From Chloranthus sessilifolius (Eukaryota > Streptophyta > Magnoliopsida > Chloranthales > Chloranthaceae): DNA of 64,000 bases. The DNA is taken from assembly GCA_021018995.1 (NCBI GenBank), contig CM037591.1, positions 66,615,901 through 66,679,900 of the forward strand. The letters run 5' to 3'. A program made the position numbers and the translations under genes. Position 1 is the stretch's first letter; every line of letters starts with the position of its first letter. Positions 22,921 to 33,873 of this stretch are shown one piece after another. Below the pieces are notes generated by a model. That model ran no database searches. It had not been told where the DNA came from and was given only the letters and a program-made list of their open reading frames with translations.

Positions 22921-23109
22921 AGTCATTTCATACATACTAGAGGATATAGGTGAGGTCACAATTTTAAAGGGTGTAAATAATGATACCCCCCCCCCCCCCA
23001 TAAAATCCCTTTTCCAGTGAGAATACATAAATAATGGTATCCAAATAAATTATCTTTCCTTCCTTATTTTTAGCACCTTCAAAGAAACCCACAAAGTTAA
23101 GAGAATTGA

Positions 23110-23345
23110 CAATTTTGCCATAAAATATTTGACTTGCTTTGAATTATGTGGCATAGATCACATAAAAATAGCCCAAAATTAAATTTGAGCATGATATATG
23201 CCATGTAATTTTAAGGCCATATTTTGAGATCTCCGTCACATGAAATAAAAAAAATGATTGTTTAATGGTAAGCCCATGAAATCAAGATCCCTTATGTAGA
23301 AGATTGAGCCAAAAAATGATCTCTATCAACTAATAAAAAGAGTCT
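23110..23345. mobile_element. Foldback MITE, family 1 (degraded copy)
   Basis: It shares TTGAGCATGATATATGCCAT, an AAATCAAGATCCCTTATGTA block and an AATGATCTCTATCA right end with the other family members. The left arm is poorly preserved. Confidence 0.5.
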
Positions 23346-23884
23346 ATGATTTTTGGTATAGGTGTCCTCTAAGATTCCGTGTGGGTTAATAAAGCTATCA
23401 AAATAATAATTTACTGAAAAGTTGAAACCCTCTAAGCCACGATTAATGTCCTCCTGATCAAATTTTCTCATCCTACCTAATCGATTTTTTGCTTTTCCCA
23501 CCTAAAATCGAAATCATACCGAACTAGAATTGGTTCGGTCTGAATTGATTTTTCAGTCAATTGTGGCTGCTTCAATTCGTTAGGTTTTTGGGTTGGGTTC
23601 GGATTTTGGTCCAAAACTTGCACCCATACGTATGTTGGTCGTAAGACTTAAGCGGACACTTAAATTTATTTGACTTAGACAAACATATGATACTTCTACG
23701 TAGGGCTCTCAACAGATCGGGTAGACTTGATACTTGACCTGCTTGAGACAATTTTTTTATTGGGCTAGACACTGAACTTGACCTGTTGGGCTAAGTTAGG
23801 CATGAAGTATCAGACACAATCTATGGGTATCGTTGGGTCGGGTTAAGAAAAAATTTGGTCGACTAAGCTCTAGTTACAAGATTT

Positions 23885-23885
<1 letters not shown>

Positions 23886-23951
<66 letters not shown>
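23886..23951. repeat. (AAT)n microsatellite
   Basis: About 21 AAT/ATA trinucleotides. The apparent poly-asparagine frame across it is a consequence of the repeat. Confidence 0.95.
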
Positions 23952-23953
<2 letters not shown>

Positions 23954-24753
23954 TAGAGTATTTTCAACCAGATCGGGTCAGGCGTCAAGTCAGGTATCAG
24001 GTTGGGTTGGGCATATACCCTCGACCCTTCAGGTTAAGGTCGGGATAGGTGTAAGGTCGGGTTGGGCATATACCCTTGACCCTTCGGGCATTAGGTCGAG
24101 TCGGGGTGCACCAACGGGCCAGGTCAGCTCAGCATATGTCACTTACCAATCGGACAGTCAAACTTTTAACACGACCTATTGACAATCCTATTTTTAGGTT
24201 CTAAATTATATGTTCATTTTTAGTTTTTAATATTATTTTAATATAAATATTATTTATATGATGATCATGTGAATCATGTGACTTTAAAATGATGACATGT
24301 ATATAAAATTAAGGTTAAAGATTTTATATATGGGATACCATTTTGACACCATATACTGATACATGGTGCAAATGATTATTATACATCTTCTACCACATTT
24401 TTCAGTTGAATTTTTTTTTTGGCACCATGTGTAATGTACATGCATTTTTATGAGACTTATAGTTAATGATTATAAGTTTTTAACTATATAATTAATAAAC
24501 CGATTGAATGTCAAATAACATGAGGTGGTTTGCAATTGCATGAACCAAAATCTGGTAGATGTTCCAAATATTGGTAAGCTACATGGCACTTTGCCCTTTT
24601 AATGGTATGCCCATAATCATGTTTAAGCATGTCGTGTGCCACATGATTTCTAATTATTTTTTTGGATGAAAGATTAAAACGAAAATCGAATCGTTCTATT
24701 TATAGTGATCGAATTTTTAATGGTACTATAACTGAAAACCATTGAGTACTATT

Positions 24754-25015
24754 GTGAATCAGAAGATGGAGATTGTTTGTCGCTCAGTCTTCCCCATAAT
24801 GTTTGAGATCATGGGTGTACCGACAATCAACTTTTTATTTCAGGTGTTGGACATTTCAAAACGTGATAAAAAATCATGTTTGAGCATGATGTCTGCCACA
24901 AGATTTTCAATTACTGTTTTGGGATGTGTGTCACGCAAATTAAAAATTGTAAGTATAATGGTACACTATTTTCCTCAGGATCATCAAGTGGATGATTGAA
25001 TTGGAAATCAATTTT
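24754..25015. mobile_element. Foldback MITE, family 1 (copy 3)
   Basis: It starts TGAATCAGAAGATGGAGATT and contains the family-specific ATCATGTTTGAGCATGATGT and TTTTGGGATGTGTGTCACGC blocks. The right arm (ATCAAGTGGATGATTGAATT) pairs with the left. Confidence 0.65.
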
Positions 25016-25046
25016 GAAGGACATCATAGCCGAATAACATTGACTG

Positions 25047-25330
25047 TTTTGAATCAGACAATAAGGATCGTTTTTGTCCAAATCATAGATCTTGAGATCA
25101 TGAGTGTACTGACAGCTAATTTTTTAATGCACATGGTACAAATAAAACATCCCAATAGTTGATCGAAAATCATGTTTGAGTATGATTTTGCCCCATAGTT
25201 TTAGATTACTTTTTTGGGATGTATGCCATAGGAACCATAAATTAACCGTATGATGGTACACCACTGATCTCAAGCTTCATTATGTGAAAGATTGAAAATA
25301 AAATTGATCTCTATCATTTGGTTCACATCA
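25047..25330. mobile_element. Foldback MITE, family 1 (copy 4)
   Basis: It starts TTTTGAATCAGACAATAAGG and ends TTGATCTCTATCATTTGGTT. The interior matches copies 1 and 3. It lies head-to-tail with copy 3, only about 30 bp away. Confidence 0.65.
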
Positions 25331-25446
25331 GTTAATGATTTTTCGAATGTAGTGCACTTAGAGATCTGGTTGGCATAATTAGAGCTATCCTTTAAAGGAA
25401 CAACTTGGTATTTAGAGGACTTAGGCCAAGTGGAAACTTCATTTTA

Positions 25447-25764
25447 ACCATCGGATTTGAAGGTCATGATCTAAAAATGTTTAATGCAATAGATTGGTAT
25501 AAAATAAAATCTCTATTGTATAATTCAAAGCAGTCAAATACAAATGAGATGATGGTCATTTATTGTGTTAAGTCATATGATAGAGATCGAAGATCTTTAG
25601 AATACGTTTAATGCAAAAGATTAGTATAAAATAAAATCTCTATTATATAATTCAATGCAGTGAAATGCGGATAAGATGATCGATGACCATTTATTATGTT
25701 AAGTCATATGATAGAGATAAAAGATCTTTAGAATATGACAATTAAATCAGACGAATTCGATGGT
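25447..25764. mobile_element. Foldback MITE, family 2 (copy 2), with internal tandem duplication
   Basis: The left end, ACCATCGGATTTGAAGGTCA, pairs with the right end, whose complement reads ACCATCGAATTCGTCTGATT. Inside, a ~127-bp segment beginning GTTTAATGCAATAGATTGG (25479) is repeated from 25606. Confidence 0.65.
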
Positions 25765-26122
25765 GTCTCCACATTTATTTTAACATATGCAACGCACGTA
25801 CACTTTTACTAGTAATCTATAAAAGACTCCATAAGTCTAAGTGGCATAATTTATTTTGAAGAATGAATTCATTTTTTATTTGTATGGGTCAGATATTTGA
25901 ATTTGAGTAGAAAATTATCTTTATTCATCCATTCATACATATCAATTTTCATGTAGTATATAAAATATGTATTCCATCATTGCTAGATCGATTCATAGGG
26001 TTTGATTTGATGAAGAGTGAGCTAATAATGAGATTTTTGTATTAAATAACGAGCTTAATATGCTTAAGGATGGAAATGAGGGAATGTCTACAATACATGG
26101 ATTAATCATATACAATTTGTGG

Positions 26123-26310
26123 GATTTTGTAGGGTCATTGATCGGGGCTTAACTGAAGATATACATCAAGAAATTGTTATTGATTGGAATTTGATTATTC
26201 AAGATTGGGTCTCGATTTTCAAATTTTTAGGATTTTGTCGGTTCATTGTTCGGGACTTGATGGAAGAACTTCATAAGTTTCCAGAAATTAAGTTTCAGAT
26301 CAAGAAACTG
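26123..26310 (+). repeat. Short-period duplication in an open frame of unknown origin
   Basis: GGATTTTGTAGGGTCATTGA at 26123 and GGATTTTGTCGGTTCATTGT at 26231 begin two diverged copies, period about 108 bp. The 64-codon frame (26119-26313) repeats GFCR(V/F)I in both halves. No family is recognised. It could be a fragment of a duplicated coding segment or a simple TE fragment. Confidence 0.4.
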
Positions 26311-26329
26311 TAATATATTTGACAGTTAA

Positions 26330-27121
26330 CACTACCTACTTTTAATCCTTAAACCAAATTAATTAATGCAAATCTTTTCCCATTTATTACCATATATTAA
26401 CTAGAATCCCCAACATATATTTTGATCAATCCTAACCACCCGATCCACTGAAAACTTTTTTTTTTTGATAACTTAGGGTAATCCCAAGGTTACGCTTGGA
26501 CTAATCACTAAGGGATGCCCTTGCCCCCACCATATAACAAATATTTTACGATTTACACACCCTATGAGGCATCTTCTTATCGCAGAAGGAAGACGTACGC
26601 CAACACCCGATCAACTGATTAAGCTCAAAATCACATTGAATGAGACTCTTCCATCTATCCGATCAAAGATCTCCTTCACTACTTTTGTCATTTGTACAAG
26701 GTATTAATTTATGTAGATTGATACCCACGATTCTCACACATGAGATCTCTCTCAGAATCACAGCTAGCTTCCCCTTTTCAACATATTTTCCCTGATTATA
26801 ACTTGGACACTGAAATATGGTGGACTGCCAACAACAGATCATTCAACGGACTGCCTAGGTGGTGCGATACAAGCACAATGGATCTCAGCTATGCAGGTCG
26901 GACCAGCCACTTGCATCGCACCACGTAAGTAGTACTTTGTTGGTCTGCTGTTTGAGGTCTGCTCATTATGATTGTCCTTATAACTTTGTTTTGTGAACCG
27001 TAGTGTTTGATTGGTCGCATGATTTTTTGTGATTCCCATAAACCGCTGACTTTCTTTACATCCTTGAGTCCAAATAAAACTGCGGGAGAAGATTTAATAT
27101 GTAGAACATAAGCATCATCTT
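26330..27121. other. Gene-free DNA; possible SINE remnant at the left
   Basis: At 26457-26530 a T-tract followed by GATAACTTAGGGTAATCCC resembles the reversed 3' end of Au-type SINEs, a weak call. Further right, GTGGTGCGATACAAG and CTTGCATCGCACCACG form a hairpin at about 26860-26925. No exon was recognised. Confidence 0.3.
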
Positions 27122-27930
27122 TGTAACATCCTGAAAATTTTGAACCTGAATGCACCCGACCATGTGTGCGTGTCCGACATGACGACCAATGCCACCTTAA
27201 ACTTTTAGAATAAATAATTAATAAAAGTATAACATGTGTGAAAAGTGAGGTTGAAACTCATTTTTGGCCTTTAGTGAAGGAACCGTGCACTGACGCACGG
27301 CATGTGGGCGTAACACCAAATAAACCACATGTGTTAAAGTGGATAAGACCAACTGAAATAAATATATAGGATATTTGTCTTGTTTAGTTGTAAGAAAAGA
27401 AAAGAGAGAGAGAGCTCTCAATACCTTCACCACACCTCTTCTCAAACCCTCTCGTGAGATCCAACGCAGCAACCGCTCCGCAAGCTTCGTCTTCTTCGCA
27501 AATAAGGTTTTGCCTTTATCGCAAGAACTCTGCCTTCTTGTTGATTCCAACAGCAAGAAATCTTCTAAGTGTGATATCATTTGGATTGAGGAGAGAATGG
27601 AAGAGTGTCGTCGAGCTAGCTCGAATCGGCCATCGTAAGCGAGGGTGCGTGATTCAAAGGCGAAGATCAGTTAGTACTAGTGTGGAGCTTCATTTGATCT
27701 TGATCGCCGTAGAACGCCGCTGGCTTGACTTCAAAACCCTCTTTTCGATAGCGATCATGGCAAGCCGTGTGAACAACCGAGAAAGGTGAGCATCTTAGCG
27801 TTATCACTTGATATTGTTGTCTCTAAGCTTAGATCGATGAATGTATGATATTTGATTTGAATCATGAGAATTTGGGGCAAAATAGACCAAGGAAGAAGAA
27901 GCCTGAATGGGCTGCTAAGTCTGTCAAAAC

Positions 27931-28045
27931 TGCTCGAGTGAAATGAAACCGCTCGAGCGGATTTGACAGAACGTAGAAGTGTAAAAATTCTGGAGAAACC
28001 GCTCAAGCGGTTTGATATGCCTTGGAAAATCGCTCGAGCGATTTT
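27931..28045. repeat. Palindrome cluster in LTR B (CCGCTCGAGCGG type)
   Basis: Four copies: TGCTCGAGTG, ACCGCTCGAGCGG, ACCGCTCAAGCGGT and AATCGCTCGAGCGATT. The first lies 145 nt downstream of the predicted donor at 27786, almost exactly the distance seen in LTR A. Confidence 0.85.
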
Positions 28046-28560
28046 CCCTGTTGATGAGTCATGTTGTTTTGTCCTTAGGAAAGGTTTGGGAATGTTTGAA
28101 TCATTCGATGTCTTTGTTATTGACATGTAGTATGTGATCTTAATATGACTTAGGTCTAGAACGGGAGACCATTGAAAAAGGAACTATCGTATTATTTTGA
28201 ACGGTACCAAACCTAAGGTAGGGAAAACTCAATACCCAACTCTCGTTTCTTGATTATGATTCATACACCCCATGACATCATCAATGTGAATTCGAACATG
28301 AAATTGCATATGAAATTCTAGTAGTAACTCACGGGTGCTTCGAACTATCGATTTCCGAAAATGATTATTGCATGATAAATTGAATGTTAGAACTTTGAAC
28401 TATGACCCATTGAAATTGACTATTGATTTTGAATCTTTGAAATTATGAATGTGGAATCATCGAACTCTGAATTTAGTTACATGTTACAACTCTGAATCAA
28501 GCATTGTATGTTAGTATTGTATGATAATTTAAGGTTATGTGAACGAATCCCCCACACTAT

Positions 28561-28682
28561 GGACCGGTATGGCGGTTTGTATCATACAATAAAGACCGAT
28601 ATGACAATTTGTACCATACAATAAGGACCAGTATGACGGTTTATACCATCCACCCTGGACCGGTACGACGGTTCATACTATA
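28561..28682 (+). repeat. Four-copy 31-33 bp tandem repeat in LTR B
   Basis: Units start GGACCGGTATGGCGG, AGACCGATATGACAA, GGACCAGTATGACGG and GGACCGGTACGACGG at about 28561, 28592, 28625 and 28657. LTR C has an unrelated 130-bp duplication at the equivalent place. Confidence 0.8.
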
Positions 28683-29080
28683 TACTTGGTAAGTATTCAT
28701 TAAAAGATGATGGTTCGGAGGATTCCCATCGAAGTTAGGCTCAACAACGCTATAATTACGTTGGAGTTATTTAAGTTATGATTTAATTCACTTATGAACT
28801 AAGCATAGGATATCATGTAAGATGTGAGAAGTGAATAGAGGTCAAAATCATATGAAATCTCCGAATTCTGTCTGAATATTGATTAAAAATGAAAGCTCTT
28901 TTAAATCTTGTTTGCACATGAAATGACGTTTGAAAATTTATCGTTTGTTTCAGTTTTGATATGATAATGCCATTGATTATAGTCATTGAACATATGCTTC
29001 GAATCGATAAAACGTGAATGGATATTGATCTTTTTCCTATTGAACTTAGAATGTTAGCTCATCCCGACATTTTGTCACAG

Positions 29081-29175
29081 GTTTAGACTTGGATCAGGAA
29101 CCTGAGCAAGAAGAGGATCCTGATTACAATCTCAAGGCCGAAGAGGAGCTTCCGCCAGAGGATTATTTTTCATAG
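29081..29175 (+). other. Conserved acidic exon of LTR B
   Basis: An acceptor TTTTGTCACAG and two bases precede the frame LDLDQEPEQEEDPDYNLKAE, which ends EDYFS-stop. It is homologous in place, phase and pattern to the exons in A, C, D and F. Confidence 0.7.
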
Positions 29176-29498
29176 TAGGTTTTAGTTGTTGAACTTGATA
29201 CGGTATAGGAAATTCTTTTTGTGTATATAGACATCTGTTTGGAAGTACCACTGTTTAGGTGACGGTCGGCCGTCACCGGTGATTCGTTTTGTTGTTTTGG
29301 CTTACGTTGTGTGGAATTGGAACCGTAATAGTGGTATATGTGGTTTGCTTTGATCTTTTTGCATAGGTGCATAAGTCTCAAATCGCATCGGGCGATCCGG
29401 TTTTCCTAGTATCACTTGTAGGAGAAAATCGGATTGTCACCTGACGCCCCGGCCTTTCCCAGAAACCCGTGTGGGAAAAGTCGGGTTGTCACAATCTT

Positions 29499-29730
29499 TG
29501 AATTTTCTAAAGGGAGCCATTACTTGCACACACTAAGTTGGCCCTGCACACTATTCAAAATACAGGAATGCTAACCTCACCATCTTTATCTATCAAAGTG
29601 ACATCCGATGAGGGTATTTTGGTCCCGGGATGATGCTAACCTCTCCAACGAGGCTGTCAAAGAATCTTTTAAATTGTGTGCAAAGGGCCAACCCTACGTG
29701 TGCAGGTAATGGCTCAATTTTCTAAAACTT
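29499..29730. mobile_element. MITE with AGGGAGCCATTACTTGCACAC ends
   Basis: The left arm (GAATTTTCTAAAGGGAGCCA ... TTGGCCCTGCACAC) pairs over about 50 nt with the right arm (GTGTGCAAAGGGCCAACCC ... AATGGCTCAATTTTCTAAAA). LTR B is inserted immediately to its left. A fragment of the same family abuts ndhM at 19626-19720. Confidence 0.75.
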
Positions 29731-29816
29731 AAGAAAAAAGGAAAAAAAATTATATATATTTTTTCGCATAGGTCAGGTGTGATTAAATCTGCAACCTAAA
29801 GGTTGCAATACAATCA

Positions 29817-30060
29817 AACCATAGTGACCAAGTTTAGGTATGGGAAAAAAATAGCTCTGAAAATATATAAAAAATGTAAATTTTAGGAAAAAAATGAGAA
29901 ATTTTCATAAATTTGAAAAAATATATGTTTTGACCCAACACGGGTTTTAAACGGGAAAAAATGTTTTTAACATGCATTTTTTGGGGGAAAACGAGAATTT
30001 TTGGGAAAGACGTTCTCTTCGCATTTAAAAAAAAAACATGTTTTTCGTCACCATGTTGTC
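29817..30060. mobile_element. MITE with CCATAGT-ACCAA ends (copy 3)
   Basis: It starts AACCATAGTGACCAAGTTTA and ends with the complement of AACATGGTGACGAAAAACAT. The interior is runs of GGGAAAAA and TTTTAACATG. It is the same family as 128-449. Confidence 0.55.
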
Positions 30061-30197
30061 AACCTTCCATTGGGCTATAGGCCCAATCCCTTAAAAACTA
30101 GGCGCCTAGGTTGGAAACCCACTGGAAGCGAGTGACTGTTTGGCCTACAAGTTTACTAAAAGCGCCTACGTCGGAAACCCTCCGAAAGACATTGACT

Positions 30198-30488
30198 GCT
30201 TGGAATTAGATGATAGAGATTGTTTTCACTCCAATCTTTCACACAATGGATCTTGAGACCGTGACATTGCTATTAGCCAATCATTTTTTATTAAATGCGA
30301 CACAAATCTCCAAAAATTGGTCCTAAAATCATGCTTGAACGTGATGTGTCATTTGATTTTAGGGGCCACCTTTTTGGGATATGTTCCACGTGGAATAACA
30401 AATTGAGGGTCTGATGATACACTCATGGTCTCAAGATCCACTATGTGGAAGATTGGGGTGAAAAATCCTTATCCTTAAGTTCTAAGGA
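30198..30488. mobile_element. Foldback MITE, family 1 (copy 5)
   Basis: The left arm, GATTGTTTTCACTCCAATCT with GGATCTTGAGACCGTGA, pairs with the right arm, whose complement contains TTTTTCACCCCAATCTTCCA and GGATCTTGAGACCATGA. This is the best-paired member outside copy 1. Confidence 0.75.
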
Positions 30489-30651
30489 GATAGGCACACA
30501 AGTGTGGACGATGATACAAGATTGTCCGATTAGAGCATAATTAATGGTCTAGATCGGATGATTCAGATCTTGGCCGTAGAGGATCATTCTTAGTTGGCTT
30601 TGTCCGGCTGGGGTGATTGGATGGTTGTCTGACAGACTTCCAAAAACAAAA

Positions 30652-32136
30652 TGTTATATATATTACTGTAGTAATATATATTTTATTATTTCAAAATTAA
30701 ATTTATAATTATCATTATGTATATTGATAATAATTCAATGGCAAACTTGTAAAAAGTATTTTCAGATTTTGATTTATCTCTTTACCGTTAGTTGAAAAAA
30801 CAAGTCTAACATCTCTTCACCGTAAATATGAAAAGATATAAGTCTAAAATCTCTTGACCGTAAATCTAAAAAGACACAAGTGAATCCATTCATCGCTTTG
30901 CCATTATCTAAAAATACACAATTAAATCTCTTCACCGTCATCTAAAAAATACAATGTTCAGATTTTTCTCTATAAATAGAGATAAGATCTCCATTAGAAA
31001 GATATAAAAAATAATAAGATCTCTTTCTCCTTCTCTCTTACGCTCTTATTTTCTTTATTTAAGAATATTTTTATGTATCAAAAAATCTGTGTGGCAGGTT
31101 CTTTTTCTAGAAAGTACAATCTAGAAAAGAACATAGGTTCATTGCAAAACCTAGCTCTGTTGTATCCTGAAGGCAGTTTCGTAGGGAACTCAATTTCATC
31201 TTCATTGATCCGACGGAGTGGGGAGTCTATTGTCTTTGAGACAGCGTAGTGAACTACGTGTCTCAGAGCTATTTTCAACACCATTTAAATCAATAATTTA
31301 AAGACAATAACTCGCTCTGATGGCTCAGAGCATAAAGTTCATGAATCAAGATCTGATCAAACTTGATCGATTTGATGGGTCAAATATCAAAAGATGGCAG
31401 CAAAAGATATAATTTATCTTGCAACAATTCAAGATTTCTTACGTCCTCACTCACCCTGTCTACCAATTTATGTAGTGAAAACAGCAGGAAGCACGACTAG
31501 TTGAGGATGGATGCTCGACTCAAATGGCTGGAAGATGATTAAGATTGTCGGGACCACATCCTCATTGCTGTGAATGATAGGTTGTTCAACACATTCTCGA
31601 ATGAATTTTTACTTTGCAGGAGGAACAATATCGTAGGAGAATATAATAGAAACAAACATGTCTTTCAGATTCAAGTATAGAATCATAGTATATAACATTG
31701 TCTACAAGAGCAAAAGAGGCAGAGTGGCTTCGAAGCTTTATAAGACAAATTTCTTTGATTCAACATATATATGTAATTAATATTTATTATGATAATAAAC
31801 ATGTGTTACAGATTTCAAGCAATAAGAAATATAAAGGGAAATCAAGGCATATAGGCCTTAAATATAACATCATTCGGCAGATGTTGAGTGATGGGGTGAT
31901 CGTGTTGGATTATATATCAACTTCTGAGATGCCTGAGAATTCGCTTACAAAAGCACTACCCAAAGATACAGTATTGAGAACATAGAAGAGGATAGGCCTA
32001 AGGCCGATATCTTTAAAAATAAAGTAGTTGAACCTCAATTTAGTAGAGTTGGAGATCCCAAATCTAAAGTTCAATGAGATAAGAAACTACTCTATGACCC
32101 TTGAAAGTGCACAAAGGTATGTTACCTATTGGTCAT
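30652..32136 (+). mobile_element. Deletion derivative of a second Copia element
   Basis: A probable LTR starts TGTTATATATATTACTG at 30652. It has four ~38-45 bp repeats built on ATCTCTTCACCGTAAAT (about 30800-30950) and a TATA motif CTCTATAAATAGAGATAAG at 30971. A broken gag start follows at about 31318-31500 (KLDRFDGSNIKRWQ), then directly the end of RNase H at 31698-31985 (EAEWLR, YYDNKHVLQISSNK, GKSRHIGLKYN, LTKALPKD). Everything between gag and RNase H is deleted. The right end is cut by Athila-like element #3. Confidence 0.75.
31698..31985 (+). pseudogene. C-terminal Copia RNase H fragment
   Basis: This 95-residue frame carries the Copia RNase H tail: EAEW, YYDNK, a KSRHIGLKYNIIRQ block and the LTKALPKD ending. 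It is an orphan of a deleted element and has no upstream pol, so it is non-functional. Confidence 0.85.
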
Positions 32137-32173
32137 TGATCGTTTATAAATAGAAACCTTGCAAGTGCACAAG

Positions 32174-33638
32174 TAATTGCTACTTATATGTGTATCTAAT
32201 AAGTCTTAACCTATTGCAGGCACACAATAAAAATTATAGAGCTAGTATAGGATCGTTCCCATGAAAAAGTTATTATCTTATTTATATTTATATTTCAAAG
32301 TTTATATTTATCTTTTAAGGTTCTAAACTACTGGAGAAATATGAATAAAGAATGAGTTTTTAATTTAAAATGTATAAAATAAATCCTAATCCTCCTTCTT
32401 CAGATTGATGTCGTCAATCCTAATCTTCAGCCATCGGATATTTATAAAAATAAATAGTACCGTTACACCGTATTGCAGTCTTTTAGAATTTGGACATCAA
32501 TCAAAACCTAAAATTTCTTAACACAGATTTAATCTAATAAACAATCTCTTAAAATCTGGGCGTCAATCAAATTCTAGAAAATTGAAGATAGAAAAGTAAA
32601 AATCGTTACACTAATCTGTAAACTTCAACTTGAGTCATCAATTCAAATTAAAATTCGAAGATGTTTACAAAGCATATAAATAAAGCAAATAAAATCTAAA
32701 CTAGAAAGCAAAGTAAATATATCTTTCACCCCTCAGCTACAGTCGTCAATTGCTTTTGAGAAACTACGATATCTACACTAATCTTCAGCATCCAATAATA
32801 GTCATCAATTGCTCTTGAGAAACCTTTGATATCTAATTTACAAAGTAATAAAAATATATTCTAATTTTTTATCAAAAGAAAACCCAACCTCAGTCGTCAA
32901 TGATGCTGAGAATTTCTTTAATGGTTTATTCCTACACCGGGGCCTGTTATTTATAGATCATAAGGGGTCGGTTTACAAGACTTCTAATTCTAATAAAAGA
33001 AACTACTAAAGTAAAAGTATCCAACTATAATTATAATTCTTAATTTTATCCTTCCTTGCTTTCAAACTGTAGATGTGTTTCGGCTTTATTTCCTTGATAA
33101 TAGTAGCAAAGATCTTTGAAGTTTATCTTCATCAATCTTCTCAGATCCGTAATTCACCAAACTTCTAATTCTATGCATATCGGTGGTAGTTTTCACATGA
33201 TTAGCAGTAACAGTTCAGTAGTAGAGAAGCTTTTCTTTTGCACAATCGTAAACTACGATTGTCTGTTTTCTTTTCTTTTGCGGAAAATCATAAATCATGA
33301 TTTTCTAGCTTCTCCTATTATGACGATAATTACGATTTTTCTTACGATTGCTTGCTTTTTCTTCTTGTTTTATTTTCAATTTTAGAGAATTGTAAATTAC
33401 GATTTTTTATTTCTCTACTTCATCAATGCTCAATCGTCTTTTACGATTTTCTAGCTTTCAACGTATAGTGAATCGTCTTCTTACGCTAAATCTCTTTTTA
33501 TTATTCTTTGAGTTCATTTTGATGAATATTAGCACTTTGTCTCTCTTTTACTATTTTTCCTTAATATCTCCACAACGTTAACTTGTTAGTAGTAAACTAA
33601 GTTAAGGGTTATAAAATGGTAAATTATGTGATTGATCA
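32174..33638 (-). repeat. 3' LTR of Athila-like element #1
   Basis: 1465 bp, clearly homologous to 38415-39886 throughout, with scattered substitutions and small indels. The palindrome cluster is at 33241-33480. Confidence 0.92.
33241..33480. repeat. Palindrome cluster in Athila #1 3' LTR (AATCGTA-TACGATT type)
   Basis: Copies include AATCGTAAACTACGATT, AAATCATAAATCATGATTT, TTGTAAATTACGATT and CAATCGTCTTTTACGATTTT. They are arms of ATCGTA/TACGAT around a 3-6 nt spacer. The homologous cluster in the other LTR is 39481-39720. Confidence 0.8.
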
Positions 33639-33650
33639 CATTCCCAAACT

Positions 33651-33834
33651 TACATTTTGCTAGTCCTTAGCAAAAAAAGAAAGATAAAATATCTAAAACT
33701 ATGAATTTAAATGCTACTTTCGTAGGGAGTACGATTACATTTACCAGATGAAACAAGCCTTTAAACCCCTAGGTGATCCCTAGTGGAAGAGTTATAGTCT
33801 CCTGAAGGTTTTCAGTGAAGTTACCTACAAACTT

Positions 33835-33873
<39 letters not shown>

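Larger units (their letters stand above)
27122..29493 (+). mobile_element. Solo LTR B (Tekay/Del-like gypsy)
   Basis: It runs TGTAACATCCTG ... AGTCGGGTTGTCACA, 2372 bp, flanked by a perfect ATCTT duplication (27117-27121 and 29494-29498). Landmarks in order: a predicted donor GAGAAAG|GTGAGC at 27785/27786, a palindrome cluster 27931-28045, a 31-33 bp tandem repeat 28561-28682, an acceptor GTCACAG, and an acidic exon 29081-29175. The tips are inverted complements. With no internal region, it is a solo LTR. Confidence 0.95.

Noticed and set aside
23833-24048. Open frame with a long asparagine run
   Set aside because: It is an (AAT)n microsatellite read through; the flanks show no protein family.
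26740-26928. 62-codon frame near 26.8 kb
   Set aside because: No recognisable motif, no splice context, and part of it is a hairpin.
27454-27789. 111-codon frame in LTR B ending at the predicted donor
   Set aside because: Joined across the predicted splice it does not enter the acidic frame, and the required frame has stops; not supported as the upstream exon in this copy.
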